Shown: positions 43,701-54,430, counted from the first letter of the stretch. The stretch: DNA of 64,000 bases from Phytohabitans flavus (GCF_011764545.1 NZ_AP022870.1:1906001-1970000); one strand, 5' to 3'. Numbers and translations are program-made. Notes: generated by a model from the letters alone, not told the origin.

Positions 43701-44194
43701 AGGTGCTCGGCGGTGACATCCGTAGCCGGCAGAGCTTCGGCGACTTCCGGCTCCACATCGAGTTCTGGGAGCCCAACCTGCCGGCGAACGTTACCGGGCA
43801 GGCCCGCGGCAACAGCGGGATCTACCTACAGGACCGGTACGAGCTACAGGTGCTGGACTCGTGGGGTGACACCACCCTGGCCAACGACGAGTGCGGCTCC
43901 ATCTACGGCAAGCTCGCGCCGTCGGCCAACGCCGCGACCGCGCCAGAAACTTGGCAAACCTACGACGTCACTTTCCGCGCCGCCCGCTTCAACGCCTCGG
44001 GTGTCAAGACCGAGAACGCCCGCGTCACGGTCGTGTGGAACGGCGTCACCGTGCACAACAACGTCCAGATCGACGGGCCGACCGGCAACGGCGCGCCGGA
44101 AGGGCCGTCCGTGGGTCCGATCCGGTTGCAGGACCACGGCGATCCAGGCGCGAACGTGTTCTACCGCAACATCTGGGTCGAGCCGATGACCTGA
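40715..44194 (+). CDS. Secreted PA14 / sorbosone-dehydrogenase-like propeller / two F5-8 type C / 3-keto-disaccharide hydrolase (DUF1080) protein
   Basis: 1159 residues. Signal peptide to about residue 36 (VMALAVALTVTFVPTPAQA). PA14 carbohydrate-binding domain about 40-185 (AGSYTFRLTSDDGSRLLIDD). A sugar-dehydrogenase-like beta-propeller about 205-560 (PDGRLVISTWGG, GGLRTPHGIGWGPEDGIFV). Two near-identical discoidin (F5/8 type C) domains about 680-960 (NLALGKPATADSSC, NKWLQVDLGSAQTVSQFV, YEFEAYGT). A C-terminal DUF1080 domain about 965-1159 (FGDFRLHIEFWEPN, GNSGIYLQDRYELQVLDS, WNGVTVHNN), the family of 3-keto-disaccharide hydrolases. It likely cleaves oxidised glycosides outside the cell. AAGGAGA precedes ATG 40715; a LacI-like palindrome lies upstream. 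Confidence 0.93.
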   Translation: MGTWQRWRRGRHASRSVVMALAVALTVTFVPTPAQAAPPPQEPGVTLRVYDVQTPLNEICALKSGQTPNVDKLMSTVNWSAVADFGFDNFFVAHVLGYVNISTAGSYTFRLTSDDGSRLLIDDTLVINHDGLHGPTPMEGSINLTAGYHALRIEHFERDGGQQLTLDWRPPGASAFTLVPNSVLSTDAGVVRVTAPGRKECEGAGDSPGDGLQLTGVHPGYTLTNLRPGTFQPKVTGMDWLPDGRLVISTWGGSDDSGTSQAGEVWILGNTGGNTSPGNVTTKRIGSALKEPMGLKIVDGTVYVTEKQRLTALVDTNGDEVADRYDTIATWPYGGTFHEFAFGLLYKDGFFYINLSVGIDYGGNTSNPQPAPNRGTTIKVNRSNGAVSYVAGGLRTPHGIGWGPEDGIFVTDNQGGWLPSSKLLHIKQDRFFNHYMNPAGPFDTRPPTTPVLWMPQNEIANSPSTPVLMPTGTFAGQLVIGDVTYGGLQRAFLEKVNGEYQGALFRMTQGLEAGVSEVNLGPDGAIYVGGLGAGGNWGQTGKLSYGLQKLTPNGSNPFDMLAMRALPNGFEIEYTQPLSAATATALATKYRVKQWRYVPTAAYGGPKVDEETLAVSSATLSADGKKVTLAINGLKAGRVVHIRSPKPFSAANGQSLWSTEVWYTLNAIPGQQAVTNLALGKPATADSSCATSEGPEKAVNGTATGGNLDKWCSLGANKWLQVDLGSAQTVSQFVVKHAGAGGENTAWNTRDFTIQISTNGTTWSTVATVTGNTASTTTHNITATQARYLRLNITAPTNTTDAAARIYEFEAYGTAAPPSVNLALGKPATADSSCSASEGPAQAVNGSTTGGNSDKWCSGGATKWLQVDLGSAQTVSQFVVKHAGAGGENTAWNTRDFTIQVSTNGTTWSTVATVTGNTANTTTHNITATQARYLRLNITAPTNTTTDTAARIYEFEAYGTGSNPGRVVLFDGSNMNNFVGSNGGAVTWPLGNGGVEVLGGDIRSRQSFGDFRLHIEFWEPNLPANVTGQARGNSGIYLQDRYELQVLDSWGDTTLANDECGSIYGKLAPSANAATAPETWQTYDVTFRAARFNASGVKTENARVTVVWNGVTVHNNVQIDGPTGNGAPEGPSVGPIRLQDHGDPGANVFYRNIWVEPMT

Positions 44195-44251
44195 CGCGGT
44201 AGCGGGGCCGCCGTGCGCGGCGGCCCCGCTACCTTGGGTCATGGTCAGGGA

Positions 44252-47200
44252 CTAACCGGCGCAGTTGAGGCCGGCGTACTGGACGGTGTAGACCGTGGTC
44301 ACGGCCTTGCCGTCCACGGTCCCGGTCGCCCGGACAGTGGCCGAGCCCGCCGCGACCGAAGCAGCCCGGGTAGTGAACGACTGGTAGGCGTTCGCACCCG
44401 GGGCCACGTTCGCGACGGACCGCTCGCCGTACGCGGTCTTCAGGTCGATGCTCATCGGGCTGTCGTGGTCGTTACGGGCCTGGACCGCGACGTACGCCTT
44501 GCCGGCCAGGCACCGCGGCGTGGCGGTCACCGTGGCCGCGAGGAAGTCCGCGATCGTGAACGTGTCGGTGTACGCCTTGCGAATCGGGCGGGCAAGGTCC
44601 TTGGCCGCGGTGGGCCCGTAGAGCGGCGCGTCACCGGTGTCGCTCACAATCTCGACCTTCGCGCCGCCTGCGATCCGGTCGGGCATGATGCTGATCGCCT
44701 CCCACGCACCGCCGACCCGGGCGTCGATCGTGGGCAGGACCTGGTTGAACACCGGGGCCGCGGCCGGGTCGCCGTTCCACATGTAGAGCGCCCACGTGTC
44801 GTTCCCCAGGCCAGGGCCGGCCGAGATGAGGTACTCGTCGTGCGCGTTCTTGCGGATGTCACGGATCGTGCGTCCGCCCAGGTCGAGCAGGATCGGCGCG
44901 CCGAACTGCGGCTGGGGCGCGGTCCCGGCCACGAGGGTGTCGAAGTTCGTGACCGGCACGATAAGCGCGCGTTCGGTGCCGTCGACCGTGATCGACGGCG
45001 CCCGGAAGCTGAGGTATGCCGTGCTGGTCGAGCCGGGCGCGAACGCGAAGCCCTCGATGTTGAAGCCGTTCGGCGGGTTCGGCTGGACGCCGCTCCTGGC
45101 GCCCGCGACGAACTTCAGGCGGTTGGCTCCCAGCCCGTGGCCGTTGCCGGAGTCCCAGGCCAGCAGGGCGCTGAACAACGACGAGGGAGTGGCCGGCAGG
45201 ACCGAGGCCAGCGTGAGCTCGGTGTTCGCCCCGGAGCCGGTCACCGTGGTGGTGAAGGTGGTCTGGCGCTCCACACGGGACTCGCCGTCGCGGTTGTTGC
45301 CGTACGACCCGATCCAGTAGACCAGATCGCCCACCCGGGCCGCGCTCTCGATGTCGAGCTCGCGTCCGCCGGGCACCGCGGCGAAGTCGTACTCCTTGAC
45401 CGGGTTGCCGCTCTGGCCAGCCTTGTAGAGCTTGATGATCTCGTGCTCGTCGTCGGCCACCAGGATGTACCCGTCACCCGCGTCCACGGCGGCCGACGCG
45501 TCCGCGTCGCCGTAGTAGTACGTCGCCGTCGGCGAGGCCACGGCCAGGGAGGCGTAGTACTGTACCTGGACCTGGCCGGTGTTTCCGTCCGGGTCTCTGG
45601 CCGTGAACGTCAGCGCCGCCCCGTTGATCCGGTCAGCCGTGGCGGGTTCGATCCGTACGGTGCGGGTCGCTCCGGTACCGGTGATCGTGATCCGGTCGGC
45701 GGGGACCTGCGCGCTGTTGGACGACACCGTCAGCGTGACGTCCTCCAGGGGGTTGTCGCCGTCGGTCAGCGTCAGGGTCAGGTCCGCGTTCTCCTGCGTG
45801 CCGAGCGTCGTGGCGACCTGGGTGCGGTTCGCGGTGAGCCTCGGCTTCGGGGAGAGCCCGAAATCCGCCGTGACCGGCTGGGAGGTCGACGCGAGGAAGT
45901 ACAGCGGCCGGTCCGGCGTGAACTCCGCGACGAGCTGCTTGCTGCCCGACGCCGTGACGGTCGCCGTGACCTGCGCGGTCCCGCCGGCGAGCGTCCCGGT
46001 GGTGCCGAGCGCGCTGCCGGTGGCCGAGTCCCGCAGCCGCACGGTGCCGGCGGCGGTGGCGGGGGAGACCGTGACGGTCGCGGTGAACGGGACATCCGCC
46101 CGCAGGTTGCCAGGAAGGCTCAACGTCGTGCTCGTCGGCTCGGCAACGATGGAGCCGGCGTCGAAGACCGCCGCCGTCGGCGCGAGCCGGACGCCCCGGC
46201 CGCCGTTACCGACCTGCCCCTGGCCGTTCGAACCCCACGCGTAGACCTTCGCGTCGGAGCCGAGGGCCACGGCCGTGGCGCCTCTGCCCGCGACCGTGGT
46301 CAGCTTGACCCCGTCGGGGATCTCGCCCTGCACGCTGGGTGTCAGCCTCGACGAACCGTCGCTCGCTCCGTTGCCGAGCTCGCCGGCGGAACCCTGGCCG
46401 CATCCGTAGGTCTTGCCATCGTCACCGAGCGCGAGCACCGTGCCTTCAAGGGCCGTGACCTGCACCAGGCGCACCCCCTCCGGCAGCGCACCCGTCGCGG
46501 CGACCGGAGTCGCCTGCTTCGTCTGGAAAGTGCCGACGCACAGCTGGCCGTACGAGCCCTCGCCCCAGCCGTAGAGCTTGCCGTCGTCGCCCAGAGCCGC
46601 GTTGAAGTAGCTGCCGCCGCCGACCTTGACCAGCTTCACCCCGGCCGGGATCTGCCCCTGCGGGATGGCGACCGGCGCCTGGGCCACGGTCACATTGCCC
46701 AACTGGCCGTTGGCGGCATTGCCACCCCATCCGTACGCCATGCCGTCGTCGCCCAACACGACCACGGTGCTGGCGCCGGCAGCGACGTCGACGAGCTTCA
46801 CACCCGCGGGAATCACGCCCCGCGCGATCGGCCCCGGCGTCCGCCGGGCGACGGTGGAGCTGTCCCCGTCGCCGAGTGCGTTGAAGCTGTCCGAGCCCCA
46901 GGAGTAGAGCCAGCCGTCGTCGCCCAGGGCGTACAGCGTCGAGGCGCCCGCCGCGACTTTGACGATCTTCACGCCTTCCGGGATGGCGCCCTGCACGACC
47001 GGCCCGGGCACGTTCCGCTGGGTCGTGGTGCCGTCGCCCAGCTGGCCGTTGGAGTTCCAACCCCACGTGTAGACCTTGCCGTCGTCACCAACCGCCACGG
47101 AGGTGTACGACGACGTGATCTGGACGATCCGAACGCCCTCGGGGATGGTGCCCCGCTGCACCTGGACCGGCGTCGGCGCCTGCGTGGTCGTACCGTCACC

Positions 47201-47461
47201 GACCTGACCGAAGTTGTTCTGCCCCCAGGCGAACACCGCACCGTCGCTGCGGAGCGCCATCGTGTTGACGCTACTGGACGAGACCTGGGTGAAGGTCCAC
47301 GACGACGCCGGGGGCTCCTCGGCGGCGGATGCCACGCTGACCCCCGCGGCGGGGGAGACCACGACCGCGACGGCGGCGAGCATCGCCGCCCACCGTCTTC
47401 TGGGACCGCGTCCTAGAACGTTCCATCGATGGCTAACGGCGTCATTTCGACCAGGAAACAC
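44252..47461 (-). CDS. Secreted RCC1-repeat protein with Ig-like and propeller-like C-terminal regions
   Basis: 1069 residues from GTG 47461, chosen because GGAGG precedes it by 4 nt and a signal peptide (AAMLAAVAVVVSPAAGVSVASA) follows. About seven RCC1 repeats (roughly 55-410) show VYAWGSNGQGQVGNG-type units with GVKLVKVAAG spacers. A bacterial Ig-like domain (about 420-510) and a cadherin-like segment follow. The region about 590-960 (YILVADDEHEIIKLYK, NIEGFAFAPGSTSTAYLSFR) looks like a DUF3616-type propeller. A beta-rich C-terminal domain ends VYTVQYAGLNCAG. In eukaryotes RCC1 folds bind chromatin; in bacteria secreted forms are of unknown function, presumably binding or adhesion. Convergent with the PA14/DUF1080 gene. 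Confidence 0.88.
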   Translation of the reverse strand: MFPGRNDAVSHRWNVLGRGPRRRWAAMLAAVAVVVSPAAGVSVASAAEEPPASSWTFTQVSSSSVNTMALRSDGAVFAWGQNNFGQVGDGTTTQAPTPVQVQRGTIPEGVRIVQITSSYTSVAVGDDGKVYTWGWNSNGQLGDGTTTQRNVPGPVVQGAIPEGVKIVKVAAGASTLYALGDDGWLYSWGSDSFNALGDGDSSTVARRTPGPIARGVIPAGVKLVDVAAGASTVVVLGDDGMAYGWGGNAANGQLGNVTVAQAPVAIPQGQIPAGVKLVKVGGGSYFNAALGDDGKLYGWGEGSYGQLCVGTFQTKQATPVAATGALPEGVRLVQVTALEGTVLALGDDGKTYGCGQGSAGELGNGASDGSSRLTPSVQGEIPDGVKLTTVAGRGATAVALGSDAKVYAWGSNGQGQVGNGGRGVRLAPTAAVFDAGSIVAEPTSTTLSLPGNLRADVPFTATVTVSPATAAGTVRLRDSATGSALGTTGTLAGGTAQVTATVTASGSKQLVAEFTPDRPLYFLASTSQPVTADFGLSPKPRLTANRTQVATTLGTQENADLTLTLTDGDNPLEDVTLTVSSNSAQVPADRITITGTGATRTVRIEPATADRINGAALTFTARDPDGNTGQVQVQYYASLAVASPTATYYYGDADASAAVDAGDGYILVADDEHEIIKLYKAGQSGNPVKEYDFAAVPGGRELDIESAARVGDLVYWIGSYGNNRDGESRVERQTTFTTTVTGSGANTELTLASVLPATPSSLFSALLAWDSGNGHGLGANRLKFVAGARSGVQPNPPNGFNIEGFAFAPGSTSTAYLSFRAPSITVDGTERALIVPVTNFDTLVAGTAPQPQFGAPILLDLGGRTIRDIRKNAHDEYLISAGPGLGNDTWALYMWNGDPAAAPVFNQVLPTIDARVGGAWEAISIMPDRIAGGAKVEIVSDTGDAPLYGPTAAKDLARPIRKAYTDTFTIADFLAATVTATPRCLAGKAYVAVQARNDHDSPMSIDLKTAYGERSVANVAPGANAYQSFTTRAASVAAGSATVRATGTVDGKAVTTVYTVQYAGLNCAG

Positions 47462-47801
47462 TATGCCTCCACACCAAGGGGGAAGGGGGTCCAGCCGCAC
47501 GCTCAGCGTCGGGTGACACCACCCCGCGACAGCCTCGATGATCTTGAACCCGCGTGGCCGCCAGAGACGATTACGGCGAACACTGCCCGAACAAGGTGCG
47601 ACCAGACACCGCCGGCGAACTGCGATTTGGGTGCAGGGAGGTCGGGTCGCATTGATACACGAAAACGTAGACCACTTCCCGACGTCGGGCCGTATCCGCA
47701 GACAGGGCCTGTTGTCAAATCTTCCTACATTGCCAGGTGTTTGGTTCCTCACTTAGGTTTTTGCCGACCCGGAGAACCCGGGGAAATCCAAGGAGGAGCA
47801 C
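47462..47801. other. Divergent promoter region, RCC1 protein versus trypsin
   Basis: 340 bp with lower GC than its surroundings near 47640-47760. AAGGAGGA at 47790-47797 is the ribosome site of the trypsin gene. I see no riboswitch hallmark or clear operator. Confidence 0.4.
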
Positions 47802-49660
<1,859 letters not shown>

Positions 49661-49673
49661 CCAAACAAACGAT

Positions 49674-49702
49674 AGGCCCCGTCGCTGCGTGCGGCGGGGC
49701 CT
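49674..49702. terminator. Terminator hairpin after trypsin gene
   Basis: AGGCCCCGTCGC / GCGGCGGGGCCT with loop TGCGT, a 12-bp stem with one T-G pair, 13 nt after the stop and before the convergent trypco2 gene. Probably bidirectional; no T tract. Confidence 0.75.
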
Positions 49703-49740
49703 CATCATCCCAGCCGGGCAGTAAGACGGGCCTCGTGTGG

Positions 49741-50250
49741 TCAGGCTAGGGCGGAGCGGACCTGGAGATGCAGTACGTGCGCTATCTCGTCATGCAGTTC
49801 GCCGTCGAGGCCGAGCGAGATGGTGCCGTCCCGGGTCACCACGAAGCTGAGATCCACGGTGGCGGCGTCCAGGTCGAGTGGGTCGTCGCCGGCGGCTGCG
49901 GCCCGCAGTACGGCACGAATGGTTTCGATCGCCTCCACGAGGGCCAGCTGGACCTCGCCGCCGCGCACCTCGACCTCTTCCTTTGTCCGTGGAACGAGGG
50001 TCACCTCGATGGTGTGTGTCTGCTCGCGGGTCACCTTCTGGCCGACCTTGATCTGGGCGCCGATCACCGGTATCCGGAGTTCCAGCGCCGCGCCCCCGGC
50101 CGCGCGTGCTACCGCGCGCAAGGTGAGCCGGACCAGCTCGACGCGCAGGTCTCCGGTCGGATGTGCGCCCGTGACGCCGGCCCGCCGCAGGGAGTTCTTG
50201 ACGTCGGCGATGAGCTCGTCGACGGGCACCGAGTCGTCAGCTACGCGCAT
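49741..50250 (-). CDS. Trypsin-co-occurring domain 2 (trypco2) family protein
   Basis: 169 residues. The first part VPVDELIADVKNSLRRAG followed by LRVELVRLTLRAVARAAGGAALELRIPVIGAQIKV, then THTIEVTLVP, matches the trypco2 fold (one helix plus beta-sheet). The second half (EVQLALVEAIETIRAVLRAAA, ATVDLSFVVTRDGTISL) looks like a second related unit, so the protein may hold a tandem. Trypco proteins are known accessory parts of bacterial conflict systems with trypsin- or CHAT-type proteases. Encoded 12 nt after the CHAT gene on the same strand, hence same operon; its start ATG is preceded by GGAGA. Confidence 0.78.
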   Translation of the reverse strand: MRVADDSVPVDELIADVKNSLRRAGVTGAHPTGDLRVELVRLTLRAVARAAGGAALELRIPVIGAQIKVGQKVTREQTHTIEVTLVPRTKEEVEVRGGEVQLALVEAIETIRAVLRAAAAGDDPLDLDAATVDLSFVVTRDGTISLGLDGELHDEIAHVLHLQVRSALA

Positions 50251-50262
50251 CCATCTCTCCGG

Positions 50263-53223
50263 TCAGTTGGGTTCGGCAGTCGCGGCGGGGTCGCCGTAGA
50301 CGCTGTATGCCAACCAGGTTGGGTCCGAGCCGTCGCGACTGTTTTCGATCCGGGCCCGCCGGGTGGCCTCGCCGAGCGACAGCCCGCCGAGCAGCGCTTC
50401 GTAGAACGACACCGCGAAAGCGGCGGCGCTCGTGCTCACGACATTCCACAGTGTACCGACGAACGCGCCCGCGCCGGCCGCCATGAACTGGTTGGCCCAG
50501 CTCATCATCCGCCGGTACTCGGCGGCACCCGACGCGCTCTGGCAGGCGTTGATGAAGACGACCGGGTGTCGCTCCGCCAGGCTCTGGCGGGTGACCGCTC
50601 GCTCGAGCAGGTCTGGCACGAACGGGCCGCCGGCCATCTCGATGGACGAGCCGCCCGTGGTGCGAAAGTCGTTGTGGCATGAGAAGTGGAGGGCGCCTGC
50701 GGTCCCGGAGTTCACCAGCCGCAGCAGCGCCTCCAGCTCGCTGATGACGTCGCCGCCGTGATCAATCTGCGCGAGGAGCCGGCGGATCGCGTGAATCTCG
50801 TCGTCGGCGTTCGACGGGCGGCGGGGTGGCAGGACGAACCGTAGGTCGCCGATGCACAGGCTCCTCGTGCGTCGCTGCCGATAGACGCGCCGCAGGACGG
50901 GAAACTGCTCCACCAGGAAGCCTTCGTCCTCGCTCGCCGACAGCGGATACAGCAGCTCCCAGGGGACCGTGTCGTTGGCCGCCGCGATGCTGAAGCTGGA
51001 GATGTTCTCCCGCAGTTGCCAGAACTGTTCCTTGATGAGCTGCGGCACCATGTCGTTCCACAGGGCGATCCCGACGCCCTCCATCCATTCCCGCGCGTTA
51101 CGCCCTTCGTAGCCGGACCTGCCGACCCCGAGGCGGTGCAGCGCCTCTTTGGCACGCTCCACCGCTATCCCCGGGTTGGCCGTCAGCGCTTCCGCGATGA
51201 CCGGCTCGAAGATGTACGGCTCGGACAGCAGCTGGAATGTGTATCGCCCGTCGTCGAATCGCACCTGAAGGGTGACCTCGCCCGGCTCGGCGCGCAGCGG
51301 CCCCAGGGGTGCGGTGCGGCGGAGTCCGTCGACGCTGGTCCCGTCCGCGGAGGCCGAAATCTCCACGGTGAGTTCGCCGAGCAGCGTGCCGCCGATCCAC
51401 GCGGTCACCACGACCTGGTGCAGCCCCACGCCGGCCACGTACAACGAGATGCGCGCCGGATCTGAGTCACCTGACGGTGGAACCCGAATGACACGCTGCC
51501 TGCCGTCCACTGCCCAGAGCCCGACGGGTGTTTCGACGATGACGGTGACGTCTGTGCCCTCAGCGGCGACGGCGAACGGCTTGAGCGCGGCGCCCCGCGA
51601 GCCCGGAGGCAAGTTGCCGCGATCGATGATCCGCACCAGCAGGCTGACCTCCGCACCGACCGGGGCGCGATCGGGCACGTCCACGGCGAGCAGCCGCTCC
51701 GGATCCGTCGGGTCGGCACGACCGCCGGACGCGGGGACGCCCGGCTGCCCGGTTTCGGTGTACACCATCTTGTCGCCGGCAATCTGGTCTCCATGGATGG
51801 CGACCATGTCGCTGAACCGGATTCGCCCCGTGCCTCGGACAGCGTGATGGCGCGCCGGCGCGCGCGGGCGCTCTGCACGGGCGCCGCGGGCCGCGGCCAT
51901 GGCGGCGCCAAGGTCGTGGTCTCGGCTGGCAGCGGTCAGCAGCACCTCGCGGAGCACCATCGCTGGCTTGTCCGCGCTGCGCAACAGGCTGTGCTTCTGC
52001 CTGGTCCCGCCGCGGGCCGACGGCCGCAGCAGCGAGTCCGGCGTGGCCGTGCCGACGACGATGTCCTGGCCTGGGTCGTCGCTAGGCTCGATCCTGATCC
52101 CCACCCACCAGCTCTCGCCCGCGATGTCGACCCCACCGCTCCGGAAGGGCCGGTTCGGATCCTGAATCGCCGGCAGGTCACGCAGTGCCCTGGCTCGGGC
52201 CAGGTCGAGGACCGTCGCCGGGGTCAGCGCCTCGGCCAGTTGATCCAGAGTCTGTGCCCACTCTGCGCTCGCCGTCGCGGTGGTCACAGTGGGCGGAGAC
52301 GAGTCCGTACCCGGAGTGTCGCGGACCAGGACCCGCTCGGACCAATCGCCGTCACGCTCCGCCTCGGCGAGCAGGTGCTGATGGCGCGGGCCGGCCAGCA
52401 GTGCCGCATCGCATACTGGGCAGAAGCCGCCCTCGGCGAACATGAAGACGGCGCCTGCCGCCGGATCGGGGGACGGCTCGCCGGGGACCAGGAGCCCGAG
52501 CCGCTCCACGAAGGACGCCGTGGGGGCGCCAAGCTCCTCCAGAAGCGGGGCCTGTCCAGCCGCGAGACCGCCGCCGACGAGGTCGCTGCGCTGCCGAAGC
52601 TCGCCGGCGCGGGTGCTGTCACCGGCCGCGGTCATGATGCTGGCCACCTTGAGCAGGTTGACCCTGGTCTGCTCGCGGGCTTCCACATCGTGCGGCGCGA
52701 ACCGCAGCAGCCGCTGGCTCGCCGCGACCGCTCGCCGGTAGGCGTTGATCGCTCCCGCGGCACGTCCGGTCGCGAGCAGGAGGTCGGCCAACCGGCTGTA
52801 CGAGGCGTTGAGGTCCCGCAACCCCTGCATGTCGTCGGGGGCCTGACGCAGATCCTGCCGTCCGACCTCGATCGCCGCCCGGTAGTACCGCTCCGCGTGG
52901 TGCAGATGTCCGACCTGCAGCAGCCGATCGCCGAGCTCGTTGTGGGCCACGCGCAAGCCGTGCCGGGTGTTGCCCGCGTCGAAGGGGCCGGACGCCCGGG
53001 AGTCGGTGCGGTACGACAGGAAAAAGTAAGGGCGGTCGGTCGCCGGGTTCGCGTCGCCGGGCGAACCGCCGCGCGCCACCGTTAGGTAGCTGCTCGTGGG
53101 GACCGTGGGCAGCCCGAGCCGGTACTGGACGTCGAGAGCAGGCAGGACGAGCCAAGCATCCTCATCCGCAGCGCTAAATGGCACCGTGCCACGCGCTTGC
53201 GAAACGAAGATCCGTTCCCGCAC
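50263..53223 (-). CDS. CHAT-domain caspase-like protease with TPR-like N-terminus
   Basis: 986 residues, cytoplasmic. A helical TPR-like region (about 90-210: ERYYRAAIEVGRQDLRQAP, INAYRRAVAASQRLLRFAP) is followed by a CxxC pair in GFCPVCDAALLAG, a central beta-rich region about 480-650 resembling an immunoglobulin/TCAD-type adaptor, and the CHAT peptidase about 730-986. Catalytic residues are His in LHFSCHNDF and Cys in VFINACQSASG; the end GDPTWLAYSVYGDP-like is family-typical. CHAT proteases are effectors of bacterial immunity (for example with gasdermins or in Craspase), here paired with trypco2. The activating sensor may be the N-terminal region. Confidence 0.88.
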   Translation of the reverse strand: MRERIFVSQARGTVPFSAADEDAWLVLPALDVQYRLGLPTVPTSSYLTVARGGSPGDANPATDRPYFFLSYRTDSRASGPFDAGNTRHGLRVAHNELGDRLLQVGHLHHAERYYRAAIEVGRQDLRQAPDDMQGLRDLNASYSRLADLLLATGRAAGAINAYRRAVAASQRLLRFAPHDVEAREQTRVNLLKVASIMTAAGDSTRAGELRQRSDLVGGGLAAGQAPLLEELGAPTASFVERLGLLVPGEPSPDPAAGAVFMFAEGGFCPVCDAALLAGPRHQHLLAEAERDGDWSERVLVRDTPGTDSSPPTVTTATASAEWAQTLDQLAEALTPATVLDLARARALRDLPAIQDPNRPFRSGGVDIAGESWWVGIRIEPSDDPGQDIVVGTATPDSLLRPSARGGTRQKHSLLRSADKPAMVLREVLLTAASRDHDLGAAMAAARGARAERPRAPARHHAVRGTGRIRFSDMVAIHGDQIAGDKMVYTETGQPGVPASGGRADPTDPERLLAVDVPDRAPVGAEVSLLVRIIDRGNLPPGSRGAALKPFAVAAEGTDVTVIVETPVGLWAVDGRQRVIRVPPSGDSDPARISLYVAGVGLHQVVVTAWIGGTLLGELTVEISASADGTSVDGLRRTAPLGPLRAEPGEVTLQVRFDDGRYTFQLLSEPYIFEPVIAEALTANPGIAVERAKEALHRLGVGRSGYEGRNAREWMEGVGIALWNDMVPQLIKEQFWQLRENISSFSIAAANDTVPWELLYPLSASEDEGFLVEQFPVLRRVYRQRRTRSLCIGDLRFVLPPRRPSNADDEIHAIRRLLAQIDHGGDVISELEALLRLVNSGTAGALHFSCHNDFRTTGGSSIEMAGGPFVPDLLERAVTRQSLAERHPVVFINACQSASGAAEYRRMMSWANQFMAAGAGAFVGTLWNVVSTSAAAFAVSFYEALLGGLSLGEATRRARIENSRDGSDPTWLAYSVYGDPAATAEPN

Positions 53224-53484
53224 CGTCCGACAACCTCCGCTCCGGGTCGGCAGGCGCGCAAACTAACACAGCCGGGCAACGCACGGTAACCGGTTCACGG
53301 AGGCAGTCGTGCATCGGACACCAGGTCGCCGCCGCTATCGCTGCTGTCCCTTTGTGGACAGTGGTCCGGCCCTGGGACCTAGGAGTTCTGCCCAGTCGCC
53401 TCGGGACGCGGTCCGGTGATCGTAGGAGGGGTTCCGGTGGCGCCATCCGAGCGCTGCCACACTCCACATCGGAAGGACAGGACA

Positions 53485-54350
53485 GTGATCCAGCAGACGA
53501 GGTCAGCGCGATCCCGGTGGATCAGCAGCATCGCCGTGGCGGCCGGTCTCGCCGCCAGCCTCCTCGCGGCTCCGGCCAGCCCGGCGGCCGCCGCGGCTCC
53601 GATCAACAAGGGCGTCTACCAGTTGGAGTTGCGCGCGCCGGGCACGGAGGCGCTCAACTACGCCATCGACGTCCCGAGGGCTCCACGGCGCCGGTGGAAC
53701 AGCCCATCCTCTTCCCGCGCCACGGCGGCGAGAACCAGCAGTTCGAGCTCCGTGACGCCGGCGGCGGCTACTACAAAATCATCACCCAGCACACGCTCGT
53801 TCAGAACGGCGAGGCGGGCAAGCTCTGCCTCGACGTCCGGGGCGCCTACGGGCACGCGGGCGCGGCGGTCATCCAGTACCACTGCATCGCCGCGGACAAC
53901 CAGGCGTGGCGGATCGCCCCGCTGGGCAACGGCTACTACAGCATCCAGGCCAAGCACAGCGGCATGTACCTGTCGTACGACCTCGGCCACGGCGTCATCC
54001 CCTGGGCCCGGATGGTCCAGGAGACCAACCCGGTCGCCTGGCAGCTCACCCCGAGCAGCTACAGGATCAAGTCCGGCTCCACGACCGTCGTCTCGGGCTG
54101 GCCGAGCACGCTCTACGTCGGCCCCTGCGCCTCGGGCTGGCACTACCGTTGGGAGGACGAGTTCCGCCACCGGGTGAGCTACGAGAACGCGGGCGACTCG
54201 CGCTGGTCGAACGATTCCGACGCCCACACCTCCAACTACGCGGCCGACAACGGCAGCCACGTCCGCTTCGAGCTCTGGTGGTATGCCCTGGTCATCGGTG
54301 ACCCGTACAGCATCACCGCCCAGGTGCGCATCTTCTGCGACCCCAACTGA
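53485..54350 (+). pseudogene. Secreted ricin-type beta-trefoil lectin, frameshifted
   Basis: 288 residues if repaired. GTG 53485 with AGGACAGGA upstream; a signal peptide (SIAVAAGLAASLLAAPASPA) ends near residue 38. A RICIN trefoil follows (GVYQLELRAPG, GGGYYKIITQHTLVQNGEAG, LCLDVRGAYGHAGAAVIQYH, NGYYSIQAKHSGMYLSYD), then a Cys-containing beta domain. The frame breaks at CCCGAGGG (53673-53680): adding one G gives DVPEGSTAPVEQP and connects both halves. Probably binds a carbohydrate of cell wall or host. Upstream 261 bp separate it from the divergent CHAT gene. Confidence 0.8.
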
Positions 54351-54377
54351 GCTGACCGCCGGCACAGCCCGACCCGT

Positions 54378-54409
54378 GGGGGTCCGCGTTCTCCGGAACG
54401 CGGGCCCCC
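54378..54409. terminator. Bidirectional terminator hairpin
   Basis: GGGGGTCCGCGTTC / GAACGCGGGCCCCC with loop TCCG, a 14-bp stem with one T-G pair, between the convergent lectin and LuxR genes. Confidence 0.75.
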
Positions 54410-54430
54410 GCTTCGCCGTACCGGTGCCAC

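Noticed and set aside
41108-43756. An 882-codon frame antisense to the PA14/DUF1080 gene
   Set aside because: Same GC-frame artefact; the plus strand shows recognisable domains throughout.
44213-47416. A 1067-codon open frame antisense to the RCC1 protein
   Set aside because: Arg/Gly/Asp-rich low-complexity translation that mirrors the third-position GC bias of the real gene; no motifs, and the opposite strand has clear RCC1 repeats and a signal peptide.
47700-47801. c-di-AMP (ydaO-type) riboswitch before the exoprotease
   Set aside because: Only a short stem is visible; none of the conserved core segments could be placed.
49741-50250. Functional pairing of trypco2 with the neighbouring trypsin gene
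   Set aside because: The trypsin has a signal peptide and P domains and is extracellular, on the other strand behind a terminator; the CHAT gene is the likelier partner.
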